Shown in pieces: positions 16,496-28,300 of a stretch of DNA of 64,000 bases. Under the pieces are notes generated by a model. It saw only the letters and a list, made by a program, of their open reading frames with translations. It made no database searches and was not told the origin of the DNA. Within the stretch, counting starts at the first letter, position 1. Each line of letters starts with the position of its first letter. Origin of the DNA: Pseudooceanicola aestuarii (lineage in GTDB: Bacteria; Pseudomonadota; Alphaproteobacteria; Rhodobacterales; Rhodobacteraceae); assembly GCF_010614805.1 (NCBI RefSeq), contig NZ_JAAFZC010000002.1, positions 186,001 through 250,000 on the forward strand. The letters run 5' to 3'. Both the position numbers and the translations under genes were made by a program.

Positions 16496-19386
16496 CCCCG
16501 GGCGGGGCGGGGCTGTGCGGTTCGCGGGGGGGCGAATTGGGGTGGCATCGCCCCCTCGCCCAGGAATTCAGCCATGTGACGGGCCATATCCTCGACCCCG
16601 TCGCGGCGCCCGCCATGGACCGACACGCGCGGCAGGTGCACCGTCTGCAACAATTCCGGCGACAGCAGCCTATCCCAGCCGATGGAGGGCGCATAGTTGC
16701 GTCCCTGCGGCGTGATGTCGGTGACAACATGCAGCACCGGAAAATCCACCGGACCGGGACGATAGACGTCGCGCAGCCGCGAAATCGCGGAGACAAAGAG
16801 TTCCTCGTCACGCTCCATGTCGGTCTTTCGCACGGCATCCAGCAGCCCCAGCCGGGCCAGCGCCCAGGGCAGACCGGTGGCGCGGATCATGCGGAACCGG
16901 CCGAGAAAGGCGGTCAGGCTCATCTCGCCGCGGCGCAGGGCGCGCAGAGCGTTGCGCAGGGCCTGCACCCGATCGCCCCAGCGGGTCAGGAAGGTGCCGC
17001 GCAGACCGTCGGTATAGGCGGGTTCCCACACGTCCTTCATAACCACGGCGCGGATCTCCGCCCCCTGGGCATGAAGCAGGCGCGCCGCCTCCAGCGCGAG
17101 GTTGCCATGCACGCAATTGCCGTACAGCAGATAAGGCCCGTCGGGCTGCGCCTTGCGGATCAGGGCGGCGCAATCGGCGGCGACGTCCTCGAACCGCTTG
17201 GCCGTCAGGTCGATGCCCCGATCCCGGTCGAAGATGCGGATGCAGCGCGCCGGACGCCGCACCCCGCCGGCATTCGACAGCGCCAAAGCGGTGGCAAAGT
17301 TGTTCACCGCGATCAGCGGCTGGCCGGTGCCGTCCTCGCGCAGGGTCATCAGGCGCCAGTCCGGGCCGTCCTCTGCCCCCGTCTCCAGCGCCGCGCGGGT
17401 GCGTCTTACCAGATCGGCCAGCGCGGCCAGCGTGGCGTGTTCATAGAATTGCGTCACGTCCAGCGTGATCGACCAACGCGCACGCAACCGGGCCAGCTGG
17501 CGCAGCACCAGCACCGAATGCCCGCCGAGGTCAAAGAAATTGTCCCCCGGTTGCGGTGCGGGATGGTTCAGGATCTCTGCCCAGTCGGCGGCAAGCGCCT
17601 GCATCACCGCATCGGGGGCTGGTGCCGCCAGCGCTCCCTGTCCGGTATCGACGCTTCCTCCCGCCTCGCCCCCCCGCAGCACCTCGGCGCCCCGGCCCGG
17701 CGCTGCTGCAAGTCCCTCCTGCGGCGGCGGGAGCAGCAACGCGCGATCCGGCAGGCCATCGTTGCCCAGCGGTAGGGCGCCCAGCAGGGACAGGCCCGTC
17801 AGTTCCGTCAGCGCGGGGTGGCCGGCCAGCGCGGCGGTGATGCGGCGCGGCAGATCCTCCAGCGGCACGGCGCCCGTCGCCCCCGGCACGACGAAGCCGA
17901 ACAGCCCCGTCCCTGCCGGCACCACCACCGCCTGCCCGACCAGCGCACAGGACATCAGCGCCTGTTCGGCCGCGCCGATGCGCGCGTCTTCGGCCGCGTC
18001 CCTCCGGGCCAGGACGGGCGGCAGCGGCAGCTCCGACAGTCGCGCCTTCGGGTCGCGGAACAGCAGTTCGAAGGCCTGCGCCATCATGCCGATCAGCGCC
18101 TCCGCCGTTTCTGGCCGGTAGAGGGCGGTGGCATATTCCACGGTCACCTGCCACCCCGAGGGGCGCCCCATCACCGCCAGGTCCAGATCGTGGATCGCCC
18201 CCGGCGTATGCGACGGCGAGGAGACGAATTCGACGCCGCCGAAGGTACCGCCCTGCATGAACACGTCCTGAAGGTTGAAATTCACCCCCGCCAGCGGCAG
18301 CCGCGCGGGATCACGCGGCGGGTTCACCGCGCCGACGATCCGGTCAAAGGGCAGATCCTGATGGATCAGCGCGCCTTCGACGACTTCAGCGGCGGTGCTG
18401 ACGTGATCGGCCAGCGTGGCCTCGTCCGTGGTGGGCAGGCGCAGGACCAGCGTGTTGATGAACACCCCGATGAGCGGCTCCAGCTCCAGTTCGGTACGGC
18501 CGGCGACCTGCGTGGTGATGCGTGCCTCCGCCCCACCCTGAAGTCGGTGCAGGCAGGCGGCAAACAGCGCCACGCCCAGGGTGAACCGCGACACACCCAT
18601 GGCCCGTGCCGTGGCCTTCAGCCGGGGGCCAAAATCCTGCGGCAGGTCCAGCGACACCTGCGCCACCCCGGTCTGCCGTCGCGCCGGGCGGGGCAGATCG
18701 GGGCGCAGCTCGTAGGGGGTGCCCCGGCCCAGCTGCGCCCGCCAATAGGCGATATCCTCTTGCGCGGTGTCGGTGGCCAGAAGCTCGGCCTGCCACAGGG
18801 CGAAATCGCCGTAATGCAGCGCCAGCGGCGGCAGCTCGGGCGTGGCACCCTGGCTGAGCGCGGCAAAGGCGGCGCCGACCTCCGCGCCCAGCACCCGGAT
18901 CGACCAGCCGTCGAAACAGATATGATGCGCCACCAGCACAAGGATCGCGCGGTCGCCCGACAGCCGGATCAACGTCGCCCGCAGGTGCCCCGCCTGTCCC
19001 AGGTCAAAGGGCCGGGCCGCGACCTGCCGGGCGATGTCCTCGATCCGGGCGGCATGGCCGGGTGCGGGCACGGCGCGCAGGTCGACGACGTCCAGCCGGA
19101 ACGGCGCGTGTTCAAGCACCTGTGCCAGCGGCGTCTCCCCGCGTTCCAGGTAGCGGCTGCGCAGCACCTCGTGGCGGTCGATGACATGGGTGATGGCGTT
19201 TTCCAGCGCCGCGCAGGACAGCGCGCCGCGCAGTTCCCACCGCACCGCGACGTTGAGAGAGGGATCACCGGGCGCGACCCGGTCCAGGAACCAGAAGCGG
19301 CGCTGGTTGGCCGACAGGGGCACCTCTGCCGTGACGCGAGCGCGGGCTTCGGGGTCGGGGGCGGAGTGGCGGGGATCTCCGGTCAT
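16462..19386 (-). CDS. NRPS termination protein: C, adenylation-domain stub, PCP, Cys-type thioesterase
   Basis: 974 residues from ATG 19386, coupled to the upstream synthase by ATGA. Domains in order: condensation (about 10-440) with the catalytic HHICFDGWS (His154-155); a stub at about 460-550 that looks like only the C-terminal subdomain of an adenylation domain, ending LPLGNDGLPDRALL, where the usual NGKxDRKAL lysine is lost; PCP (about 585-660) with DLGGHSV, carrier Ser624; thioesterase (about 690-950). In the thioesterase the nucleophile elbow reads YGNCVHG, so Cys758 replaces serine; Asp785 and His924 complete a plausible triad. The Cys-Asp spacing of 27 equals the Ser-Asp spacing in the surfactin thioesterase. 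With no adenylation core, PCP loading must come from elsewhere or is not needed. Frames upstream of 19386 are inside the first synthase. Confidence 0.93.
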   Translation of the reverse strand: MTGDPRHSAPDPEARARVTAEVPLSANQRRFWFLDRVAPGDPSLNVAVRWELRGALSCAALENAITHVIDRHEVLRSRYLERGETPLAQVLEHAPFRLDVVDLRAVPAPGHAARIEDIARQVAARPFDLGQAGHLRATLIRLSGDRAILVLVAHHICFDGWSIRVLGAEVGAAFAALSQGATPELPPLALHYGDFALWQAELLATDTAQEDIAYWRAQLGRGTPYELRPDLPRPARRQTGVAQVSLDLPQDFGPRLKATARAMGVSRFTLGVALFAACLHRLQGGAEARITTQVAGRTELELEPLIGVFINTLVLRLPTTDEATLADHVSTAAEVVEGALIHQDLPFDRIVGAVNPPRDPARLPLAGVNFNLQDVFMQGGTFGGVEFVSSPSHTPGAIHDLDLAVMGRPSGWQVTVEYATALYRPETAEALIGMMAQAFELLFRDPKARLSELPLPPVLARRDAAEDARIGAAEQALMSCALVGQAVVVPAGTGLFGFVVPGATGAVPLEDLPRRITAALAGHPALTELTGLSLLGALPLGNDGLPDRALLLPPPQEGLAAAPGRGAEVLRGGEAGGSVDTGQGALAAPAPDAVMQALAADWAEILNHPAPQPGDNFFDLGGHSVLVLRQLARLRARWSITLDVTQFYEHATLAALADLVRRTRAALETGAEDGPDWRLMTLREDGTGQPLIAVNNFATALALSNAGGVRRPARCIRIFDRDRGIDLTAKRFEDVAADCAALIRKAQPDGPYLLYGNCVHGNLALEAARLLHAQGAEIRAVVMKDVWEPAYTDGLRGTFLTRWGDRVQALRNALRALRRGEMSLTAFLGRFRMIRATGLPWALARLGLLDAVRKTDMERDEELFVSAISRLRDVYRPGPVDFPVLHVVTDITPQGRNYAPSIGWDRLLSPELLQTVHLPRVSVHGGRRDGVEDMARHMAEFLGEGAMPPQFAPPRTAQPRPARGQSDPRPPVAE

Positions 19387-22300
19387 GATACGGCCCTCCT
19401 GCCGATGCTGCCCAGGGGCGGGCGCCGTGCGCCATGGCGATACTCCGCCAGCGCGGGCCGCGTCCGGATCTGTGGCCCGGCCCCGGACGTGGGCTGCGTC
19501 CTGCGGGCGTCGTGAAAGACGGCCAGACTGCGCACGTCGGAATGGGTCAGCATGTCGCGCGCATCCAGGTCCAGCCCGTCCTGCAACATGCGGGCGGCGA
19601 TGCGAAAGATCGCCAGGCTGTCGGCGCCCAGGGCGAACAGCGGCGTGGTCACGCTGACCTCTGGCAGGTCCAGCCCGGCGGCCCAATGCGCGGCGATGCG
19701 CTGTTCGGTCGGTGTGGCCGGCAGGATGGCGGTTCCCTGCGGAGCGGCGGCGTCACCGGGTGTGGCGGTCCGGCCCTCCACGCCTCCGCCCCTGGCCGGG
19801 GCGGCAGGCTGCGGGGCGGCGGGGCGGCTTTCCTCAGGGTCGGGCAACGCCTTGCGGTCCAGCTTTCCGTTGCCGGTCTGTGGCAGTGCCTCCAGCGTGA
19901 CCCAACTGCGCGGGATCATGTAATCGGGCAGGTCGGTCGCCAGATCACGGGCCAGCGCGGCGGGGTCCGCCACCTGCCCCGGCTCGGTCACCAGCCAGGC
20001 CGTCAGCCGTGCATCCCCCGTGCCCAGACGGCGCAGGTCCACCGCCGCCTGGGCAATGCCGGGCTGGGCGCGCAGGCGGGTTTCGATCTCTCCCAGCTCG
20101 ATGCGAAAGCCGCGCAGCTTGACCTGGGTGTCGATGCGACCCAGCACCGTGATCTCTCCTGCCGGGGTCAGGCGCGCCAGGTCGCCCGTCGCATAAAGGC
20201 GGCGGGCCACCCCGCCGATCGTCACCTCGCGAAACGCCCGGTCGGTCAGGTCGGGCCGGTTGAAATAACCCTGTGCCAAGCCTGCACCGCCGATGTTCAG
20301 CTCTCCGGTCTGGCCGGGCAGGACGGGCTGGCCGACAGGGTCGAGGATCAGCAGATCGGTATTGGCAATCGGCCCGCCCACGGTGATCTCCGCCCCCGGT
20401 TCGATCCGGCGCAGGGCGGACCAGATCGTCGTTTCTGTCGGGCCGTACATGTTCCACAACTCGGCCCCCTGCCGGGTCAGCCGATCGGCCAGGTCACGCG
20501 CCAGCGGTTCCCCCCCGCAGAGCATCCGCAGTCCGGCACGCGGTGTGAAGCCCGCGGTCAGCACCATGTCCCACAGGGTCGGCGTGGCCTGCATCATGGT
20601 GATGTCGCCCTGCCCCAGCCTGTCCGCCAGGCGAAAGGCATCCACGACATCCTCCGTCGGGGCGATGACCAGCCCGGCGCCGGTGATCAGCGGCAGAAAC
20701 AGCTCCAGCACCGCGATGTCGAACATCGCCGTGGTCACCGCCAGCAGCCGGTCCTGCGGGCCCATGCCGGGCGTCCCGGCCATGGAGGTCAGGAAATTCA
20801 CCACCGCGCCATGTGGCACCGCGACCCCCTTGGGCGTGCCGGTGGAGCCGGAGGTGAAGATGACATAGGCCGTGTCCCGCGGCGTGGTGGTGATCGGCGC
20901 GGGGCTGTCGCCCGGCGCGGCATCCCCCGCCAGGATCACCGGGGTCTCCCCGGCAAAGGGCGCCGTCGCGGGCGTGTCGGTCAGGATCGCGGCGACCTGC
21001 GCGGTATCGCAGATCATTCGCAGCCGGGCCTGCGGCTGGCGCGGGTCCAGCGGCACATAGGCCTGCCCCGCCTTGAGCACCGCCAGCAGCCCCACCAGCA
21101 TCCCCGCACCGCGCGGCAGGCAGACCGCGACGCGCTGGCCCTGATCCGGCACGCTGCGCTGGATCAGCGCCGCCAGCGCGTCGCTGCGCGCCGCCAGCTC
21201 GGCATGGGTTAGATCGTCGTCCACCGCCGATACCGCCAGCGCATCGGGCGCCAGCGCGGCCCCACGCGCCACCAGGTCGGGCAGCGTGGCGCTGCGGTCG
21301 TAGTCCGTGGGCGTGGCGCACAGCATGGCGCGGTCCAGCGCCTTTGCCGGCAGCAGCGGCAGGGTCGCAACCGGCTGATCGGGCTGGCGCGCGATCTCTG
21401 CCAGGATGGTCTCATAGGCCCGGCACCAGCCCTCGACCGTTGCGCCATCCAGCAGCGCGGCATTGTAATGCGCGTCGATCCGCAGACCCTGCGCGGTTTC
21501 ACACAGATTGAAGAACAGGTCGAAATTCACCGCCTGTTTCGCATTGGGCCGGAATTCGGCCTGCACGCCCGGCATGCCGGTGACGGCGCCGTCCTTCTCA
21601 AGGTTGAACTCGATTTCCGTCAGCGGCAGGCGATCCATCCGGCGCGGCAGGCGCAAGGCCTCCACGATGGTGCCAAAGGTCGTGTCCTGGTGATCGAAGG
21701 CCTGCATCAGCGCCTCGCGCGCCGTGGCCAGGTGGCTGGCGACGCGGGCCTTGGCCGCCAGCGGCGCGCGGATCGGCAGGAAATTCACGCAATGACCGAC
21801 CAGATCGGGGCGCTCCATCTGCTGCTGGGCTGCCGTGGGCACGCCCAGCACGATGTCCCGCGCGCCGGTCAGGCGGTGCACCAGCATCTGCATCGCGGCA
21901 AAGGTCGTGGCGAACAGGGTACAGCCCTGCGCGCCGCCCGCACGTTTGACCGCGCGCGACAGCTCGGCCGGGATCTCGTGAAAGACGGTGCCGCCCTCGA
22001 ACCGGCGCGGATCGGGGCGCGGCCGGTCGGTCGGCAGATCGGGCAGCGGCGCGGGGTCGCGGTGCAGCGCGACCCAATGGTCCAGCGCCTGCGCCGCCTG
22101 CCCTCCGGTTCCTGCCGCCTGCGTCGGCGCAAGGCTCCGGGCATGGGCGGCAAAGGAGGGTGCCGGCAGCAGATCCACCGCCTGCCCCGCCACCGCCGCC
22201 GCATAAAGCGCGGCAAGATCGTCCAGCAGCACCCCGAAGGACCAGCCATCCACCGCGATGTGATGCGCGGTCAGAACCAGCGCATGCCGTTCGGGCGCCA

Positions 22301-25300
22301 GCGCGACCAGCTGCAACCGCAGCGGCGGCGCCGCCGTCAGGTCGAAGGGCACGGCACCGTCCTGTGCGATCAACGCCGCCAGCGCGGCGGCGGGGTCTTC
22401 CGCGTCGGACAGGTCCAGCCGGTTCAGCGGGCAATCCGGCTCTTCCACGGTGAAATATTCGCCGCTGCGGGCAAATCGCAGGCGCAGCGCCTCGTGCCGC
22501 GCCACCAGCCCATGCAGCGCCGTTGTCAGCGCGGCGGTGTCCAGAGACCCGTCCAGCCACAGCGTACCGCTTTCGTTGAAGGCCGCCGCCGACAGCCCGC
22601 CCATCTGATGCGCCATCCAGATCTCGCGCTGGCCGGGCGTCAGGGGGATTGGGTCGGTGAAGGCAGAGGCGGACCCGCGCGTGACCTCGTTCGCGGTGCC
22701 TGTTTCGGGGTCGTTCAGACGCAGATCGTTCAGGATCCCCACCGACAGCAACTGGTCCAGCGCCGTCTCGAAGGCCGCAGCCACGCGGTCGCATTCGGCG
22801 GTCCCGTGCCGCGTGGTCAGAAAGGCGCAGAACCCGTCCATCACATGTACCCCCTGCATCCGCATCAACGGAAACAGCAGGGAGGCGCGGGGGTCGTGAT
22901 CGGTGACATTGATGACGAACCAGCTGGAATAGCTCTCGATCAGGTCCGGCAGGCCGCGTGTGGTCATGATCCCGCCCAGCCGCGCCGCCAGCGAAGCACA
23001 GCGCGCCGCCGCCCCCTGCCACAGCGCGTCGCCATGGGCCTCCATATGATCCAGCGTTGCGTCCACGGCGGCCAGAACCAGGGGATGGCGCACGAATGTG
23101 CCGGCAAAGAAGGTCGGCACCGCCTCTGGCCGGCTGTCATCACCAAAGGACCAGTCGCCCCCGTCCAGCGCATCCATCCAGCGCGCATCGCCGGCCAGTA
23201 CGCCGATGGGCATGCCGCCGCCCACGACCTTGCCATAGGTGGCCATGTCGCCCTGGATATCCCAGATCCCCTGCATGCCACGCGGACCGGTGCGAAACCC
23301 GGTGACGACTTCGTCCATGATCAGGGCGGCGCCGGCCTCGCGGGTGATCTGGCGCAGGGTCCGCACGAATTCCTCTGGCCGGTGGGCGGGATGGCGGCTT
23401 TGGACCGGTTCGACGATGACGCCTGCGACCTCCGCCGCATGGGCGCGCATCCACGCCAGCGCGTCGTCACTGCCGTAGCGCAGCACCACCATGTTGGTCA
23501 GCCCCGAACGCGGGATCCCCGGCGCGATGGGCAGCGCATCGGGGGCGTCGCCACGGGCGCGCCCCTTGACCAGAACTTCGTCAAACTGGCCGTGATAATC
23601 CCGGTCGAACACCACGATCTTCTCCCGGCCGGTCACGGTGCGGGCCAGGCGCATGGCGGCCATCACCGCCTCCGAGCCGGTGTTGCAGAAGGTGACGCGC
23701 TGGTGGCCCGTGGCGCGGGCGAATTTCTCGGCCACCGGCCCGGCCAGATCCGATTGCGGGCCGATGGGAAAGCCGCGCGCCATCTGGCGGGTCACCGCTT
23801 CGGTCACGAAATCCGGCGAATGGCCAAAAGCCGTCTGGCCAAAGCCGTTTACCAGATCGACGAAATCATTGCCGTCAGGATCGTGCAGCCAGGCACCATG
23901 AGCGCGTTCGGCGACGATGGGAAAGGTCAGCTCCTTCCAGTCCGCGCGGAACCCGGCGGCGGTGCGCGGATCGGCCAGGGTGGCGCGGTGCCGCGCGGTC
24001 GCGGCCTTGGAGGCCGGGTGCTTCGCGCTGTAGCGTGCCGCCAGGTCGCGGGCGAATGCGCGCTGCGCCGCAGTCAGGGTTCCGCCGGTGACCGAGGGGC
24101 CGCGACCGGTGCGAAAGGCGGTGGGTTCGGCCACGGGCGCCTCGGACGCGGGCGCTTCTGCCAGGGGCGCAGGGCCGGCGGCGGGGGCGTCTGTGGCGGC
24201 CTCTGCCGGGGCGGATGGCTGCGGCACAGTCCCAGCCGGGGCGTCCGGCAAGGTTGCTGACGCGATCGCGCCGGCACCGGACCGGGGTTGGCCCAACGCC
24301 TGCAATTGCTGGGCAAACACCGCCTGCATGGTCTGCAATTGCGCCTGCATCACGCCAGCGGCACCGGGCAACCCGGCCATTGCCGTAGCCTCCGCCATGG
24401 CCATGGGTGTGGATTGGCCCGCAGGCGTCTGTGGCGAAACGGGCGCCGGCGCGGCGGGCTGTGCCGCCACGGCCGGAGCGGCGGGCGGCATGGCGGTTGG
24501 CGCGGCGGTCGGGGTCGCCGGCGCGGCCGGACTGGCCTCCGGCTCCGCTGGCATTTCCGCATCGAGATGCGCGGCCAGCGTGCGCAGGCTGGACAGGTCC
24601 GACAACAGCCGCCGGAACCCGATCGTCACGCCGAAATCGCGCGCCAGGGCTTGGCTGACCTGCCCCATGAACAGGCTGTCGAACCCCAGTTCCAGGAACG
24701 GCACATCGGCCTCTTGCGCGGAAATCTCCTCTCCCGACAGATCGGCAAGGCAGGTGGCCAGCACCGGGATCAGGCGATCCTTGCGCGGCAGGTCTGTCGC
24801 TGCTGGCGGGGCGGTCTGCGAAACAGCCTGCGCGGAGCCTTGCGAGGTCTCGGCCGGGTTGATCATGGCGGGGCGCTCCTGTGTCGGGATGGCGGGCGGC
24901 GGTGCGATATCGGCGGGCGGGGCGGCCCCGCCCTCGGGTGGATCGACCCAGTGCCGCCGCCGCTGGAACGGATAGGCCGGCAGCGTCGTCACCCGCCCCT
25001 GCGCGGCGCCCCATTGGTCCCAGTCCAGCGGCAGACCCGCAGACCAGAGGTCAGATGCCGCGACAGCCATCGAGATGTCATCGGAAACCGATCGGGCATG
25101 ATCCGGCAACGAATGAAAAAGTCCTCGATGACTGCCACGGCGCAAGATCTGCCCGGCCAGGGTGGTCAGGATCCGTCCCGGACCCGCCTCCACCAGCACC
25201 GGCGATCTTGTTTCGCTTCCCTCGGCGCGCTCGGCGCCATCGGGGGAGTTCGGACAGGCCGCCGTCAAGGCAGCCCGGAAATTCACACAGGCCCTTGCCT

Positions 25301-28300
25301 GCCGCGCCCAATAATCGGGGGATTGCGCCTGTTCCGCCGTCAGAACGGCGCCCGTGACGGTAGAGATGATCCGCCGGTCGGGGGCGCGCAGCGTCATCCC
25401 CGCCGCCAACGCGCGCAGCGGATCGATCACCGGATCCATCATCGCGGAATGGAACGCATGCGAGGTCTGCAACGGCTGCGTCGCGATCCCCGCCCCCGCC
25501 AGCCGCGCGGCCAGTGCCGCGATCGGCCCCTCGGGGCCGGCGACGACCTGTAATTCAGGCGCGTTTCGCGCGGCGATCTCCAGCCCGTCCAGATGCGGGG
25601 CCAGGGTGTCTTCGCTGGCGCGAACCGAAAGCATCGCTCCGGCGGGCTGATCCATCATCAGCTGCCCGCGCGCGGCGATCAGGGTCAGCGCATCCTCGAA
25701 GCGCAGGACATTGGCCAGCGCGGCGGCGGTGAATTCGCCCACCGAATGGCCGATCATGACATCGGGGCGCACCCCGCGCGCCTCCCACAGCCGGGCCAGG
25801 GCATATTCGGTCAGGAACAAGGCCGGTTGCGTCAGCCGCGTCCGGGTCAGGGCGCGCGCCGCATCGGCATCACCCAGGCCCCGGCCCAGCAGCAGCGGGC
25901 GCAGATCCTCGCCCAATGTCGGTTCCAGCAGGGCGGCGCCCTTGTCGATCCAGTGGCGGTATTCCGGCGCGCTGTCATATAGCCCGGCGCCCATGCCGGG
26001 ATATTGCGCGCCCTGGCCGGGAAAGAGAAAGATCACCTCAGGCGCGTCCGTCGTCCTGCGCGGGGGGGCCGTCTGGGCGCGCAGGGCGGCGGCGGCCTCC
26101 GCCCGGGTGCGGGCGACCACGGCGGCGCGCCAGCCGAACTGGCGCCGCCCCCGTTGCAGGGTGCGCGCGACATCGACCAGCGGCGCGGGGTCGGACATCG
26201 GCAGGGGCATGGGCTCGGGCTTGGGCATGGGCTTGGGATCAGGCTGCCTGGCATCCGGCACTGGCGGTGAAACCTCCGGCCCCGGTCGCGGCGGATCGTC
26301 CAGCTGATCAGCCAGGCGCTGCGCCATCGCGTGTAGCGCCTCGGGAGTGGCGGCGGACAGGGGCAGGATCTGCGGTGCGTCCCCCTGCGGCTCCACCATC
26401 GCGGCGCGGCCCTCCTGCACGACGGGGCCCAATTCCGGAGCGGGGCCCGCCTGCTCCATCACCAGATGCGCATTGGTGCCGCCCACCCCGAAAGAGGACA
26501 CGCCCGCCCGCCGCAGCCCCGTCTGCGGCCAGCCCTCAGGTGCCTGCGGCACACGGAACCCGGTGCCCTCCAGCGTGATCCGGGGGTTCAGCGCGGTGAA
26601 ATGCGGCACCGGCGGCACGATGCCGCGCTGCAAGACCAGCGCCGTCTTGATCACGCCGACCACACCGGCGGCGGCATCCAGATGACCCAGGTTGCCCTTG
26701 ACCGATCCCAGGGCGCAGGGGGTGGTGGCGCCGTCAAAGGCCGCACGCAGCCCCGCGATCTCCACCGGGTCTCCCAGCGGGGTGGCGGTGCCGTGGCATT
26801 CGACATGGCCGATCTGCGACGGCGCCACCCCGGCATCGGCCAGCGCGCGGCGGATCGCCGCCGCCTGCCCGGCACCGGAGGGCGCGGTATAGGACATCTT
26901 GTCCGCGCCGTCGTTGTTCAGCCCGGCGCCCCGGATCACCGCGTGGATGCGGTCACCCGCCGCCTGCGCGTCCTCCAGCCGTTTCAACACCACGATCCCG
27001 GCGCCGTGACCAAAGACCGTGCCGCCGGCCTGCGCGTCGAACGGTCGGCACAGCCCATCGGGCGAAGCCATGCCCCCCGCCTGGTGAAGATAACCGCGCT
27101 TTTGCGGAAAGGTGATCGACACGCCCCCGGCCAGCGCGGCGTCCACCGCACCTGCCCGCAGCGCCATCACCGCCTGTGCAATCGCCACAAGCGAGGTCGA
27201 GCAGGCCGTATTCACCGACACCGCCGCCCCGGTCAGCCCCAGACGATAGGCGGTGCGGGTGGCGATACCGTCGCTGTCATTGCCGGAAAGCAGCGTGTAA
27301 TCCAGCTGGAAACCGCTGGTGAAGGCGCGCAGGGCCGCCCGGTCGGGCAGCAGGTTCTCCAGCAGGTAAGTCGACATGGAGGCCCCGGCATAGACCCCCA
27401 CCGCGCCGGCGAAACGCTGTGGGTCCAGCCCGGCATCGTCCAGTGCATGCTGCGCGATCTCCAGGAAGATCCGGCCCTGGGGATCCGTCTGTGCCGCCTC
27501 ACGCGGGCGCATCCCAAAGAACGGCGCGTCGAACTGATCGACATCGGGCAGGATCGACCGGGCCGGCACGTAATCGGGCCGGGCACGGGTGGCGGGATCG
27601 GCGCTGTCCTCGGCCTCGGCCGGGTCAAAGCGGGTGATCACGCTGCGCCCCTCCTGCAAGACATCCCAAAGCTGGGTCAGGTCCGCCACCCCGGGCAGTC
27701 GCGCGGCCATGCCGACAATGGCAATGGCGCCGCTGGCAGGGGGATGGGACCGGTCGGCGCTGGTGACGGCGGGCACTGGCGCCTCTGCGGGGGGGGCGGC
27801 GGCCGCGGTCGGAAGGCGCGCCAGCACGCCGGCCAGATCGCCGAGGCGCGGCGTGTCGAACAGGGTGGCGATGTCGAAGCGCCGAGCCAGGTCACGCTCC
27901 ATCAGGGCGTGGACCTCAATCAATTGCAGCGAGGTACCGCCAAGGTCAAAGAACGTCTGCCCCGGCGCGGGCGGTGCGCCGCCCAGCACGCTCTGCCAGA
28001 TCGCGGCGATGGTGGGGATCAGGTCGCGGGCGGTCTCTGTCCGGGTCGCCGCGTGTTCGGCGCGGGCAGGCTCAGGGGCGATGCTCTCTGCCAGGATGCT
28101 CTCTGTCGCGGCAGTTTCTGTCTGGCCAATCCGGGTTTCGGTACCCGCGTCACCTGGGCTCCGGGGTTCGGCACTCCCCGCAGCGGCGCGCGCAACGGCG
28201 CGGCCTGCCCTGCCGGGCACCTCGGCATCGGAGCTGTCCGGTCCGGCTGTGCCATCCGCCATTGTCGCGCCCTGCGCCAGCCGGGCGCGCAGGGCCTTGC

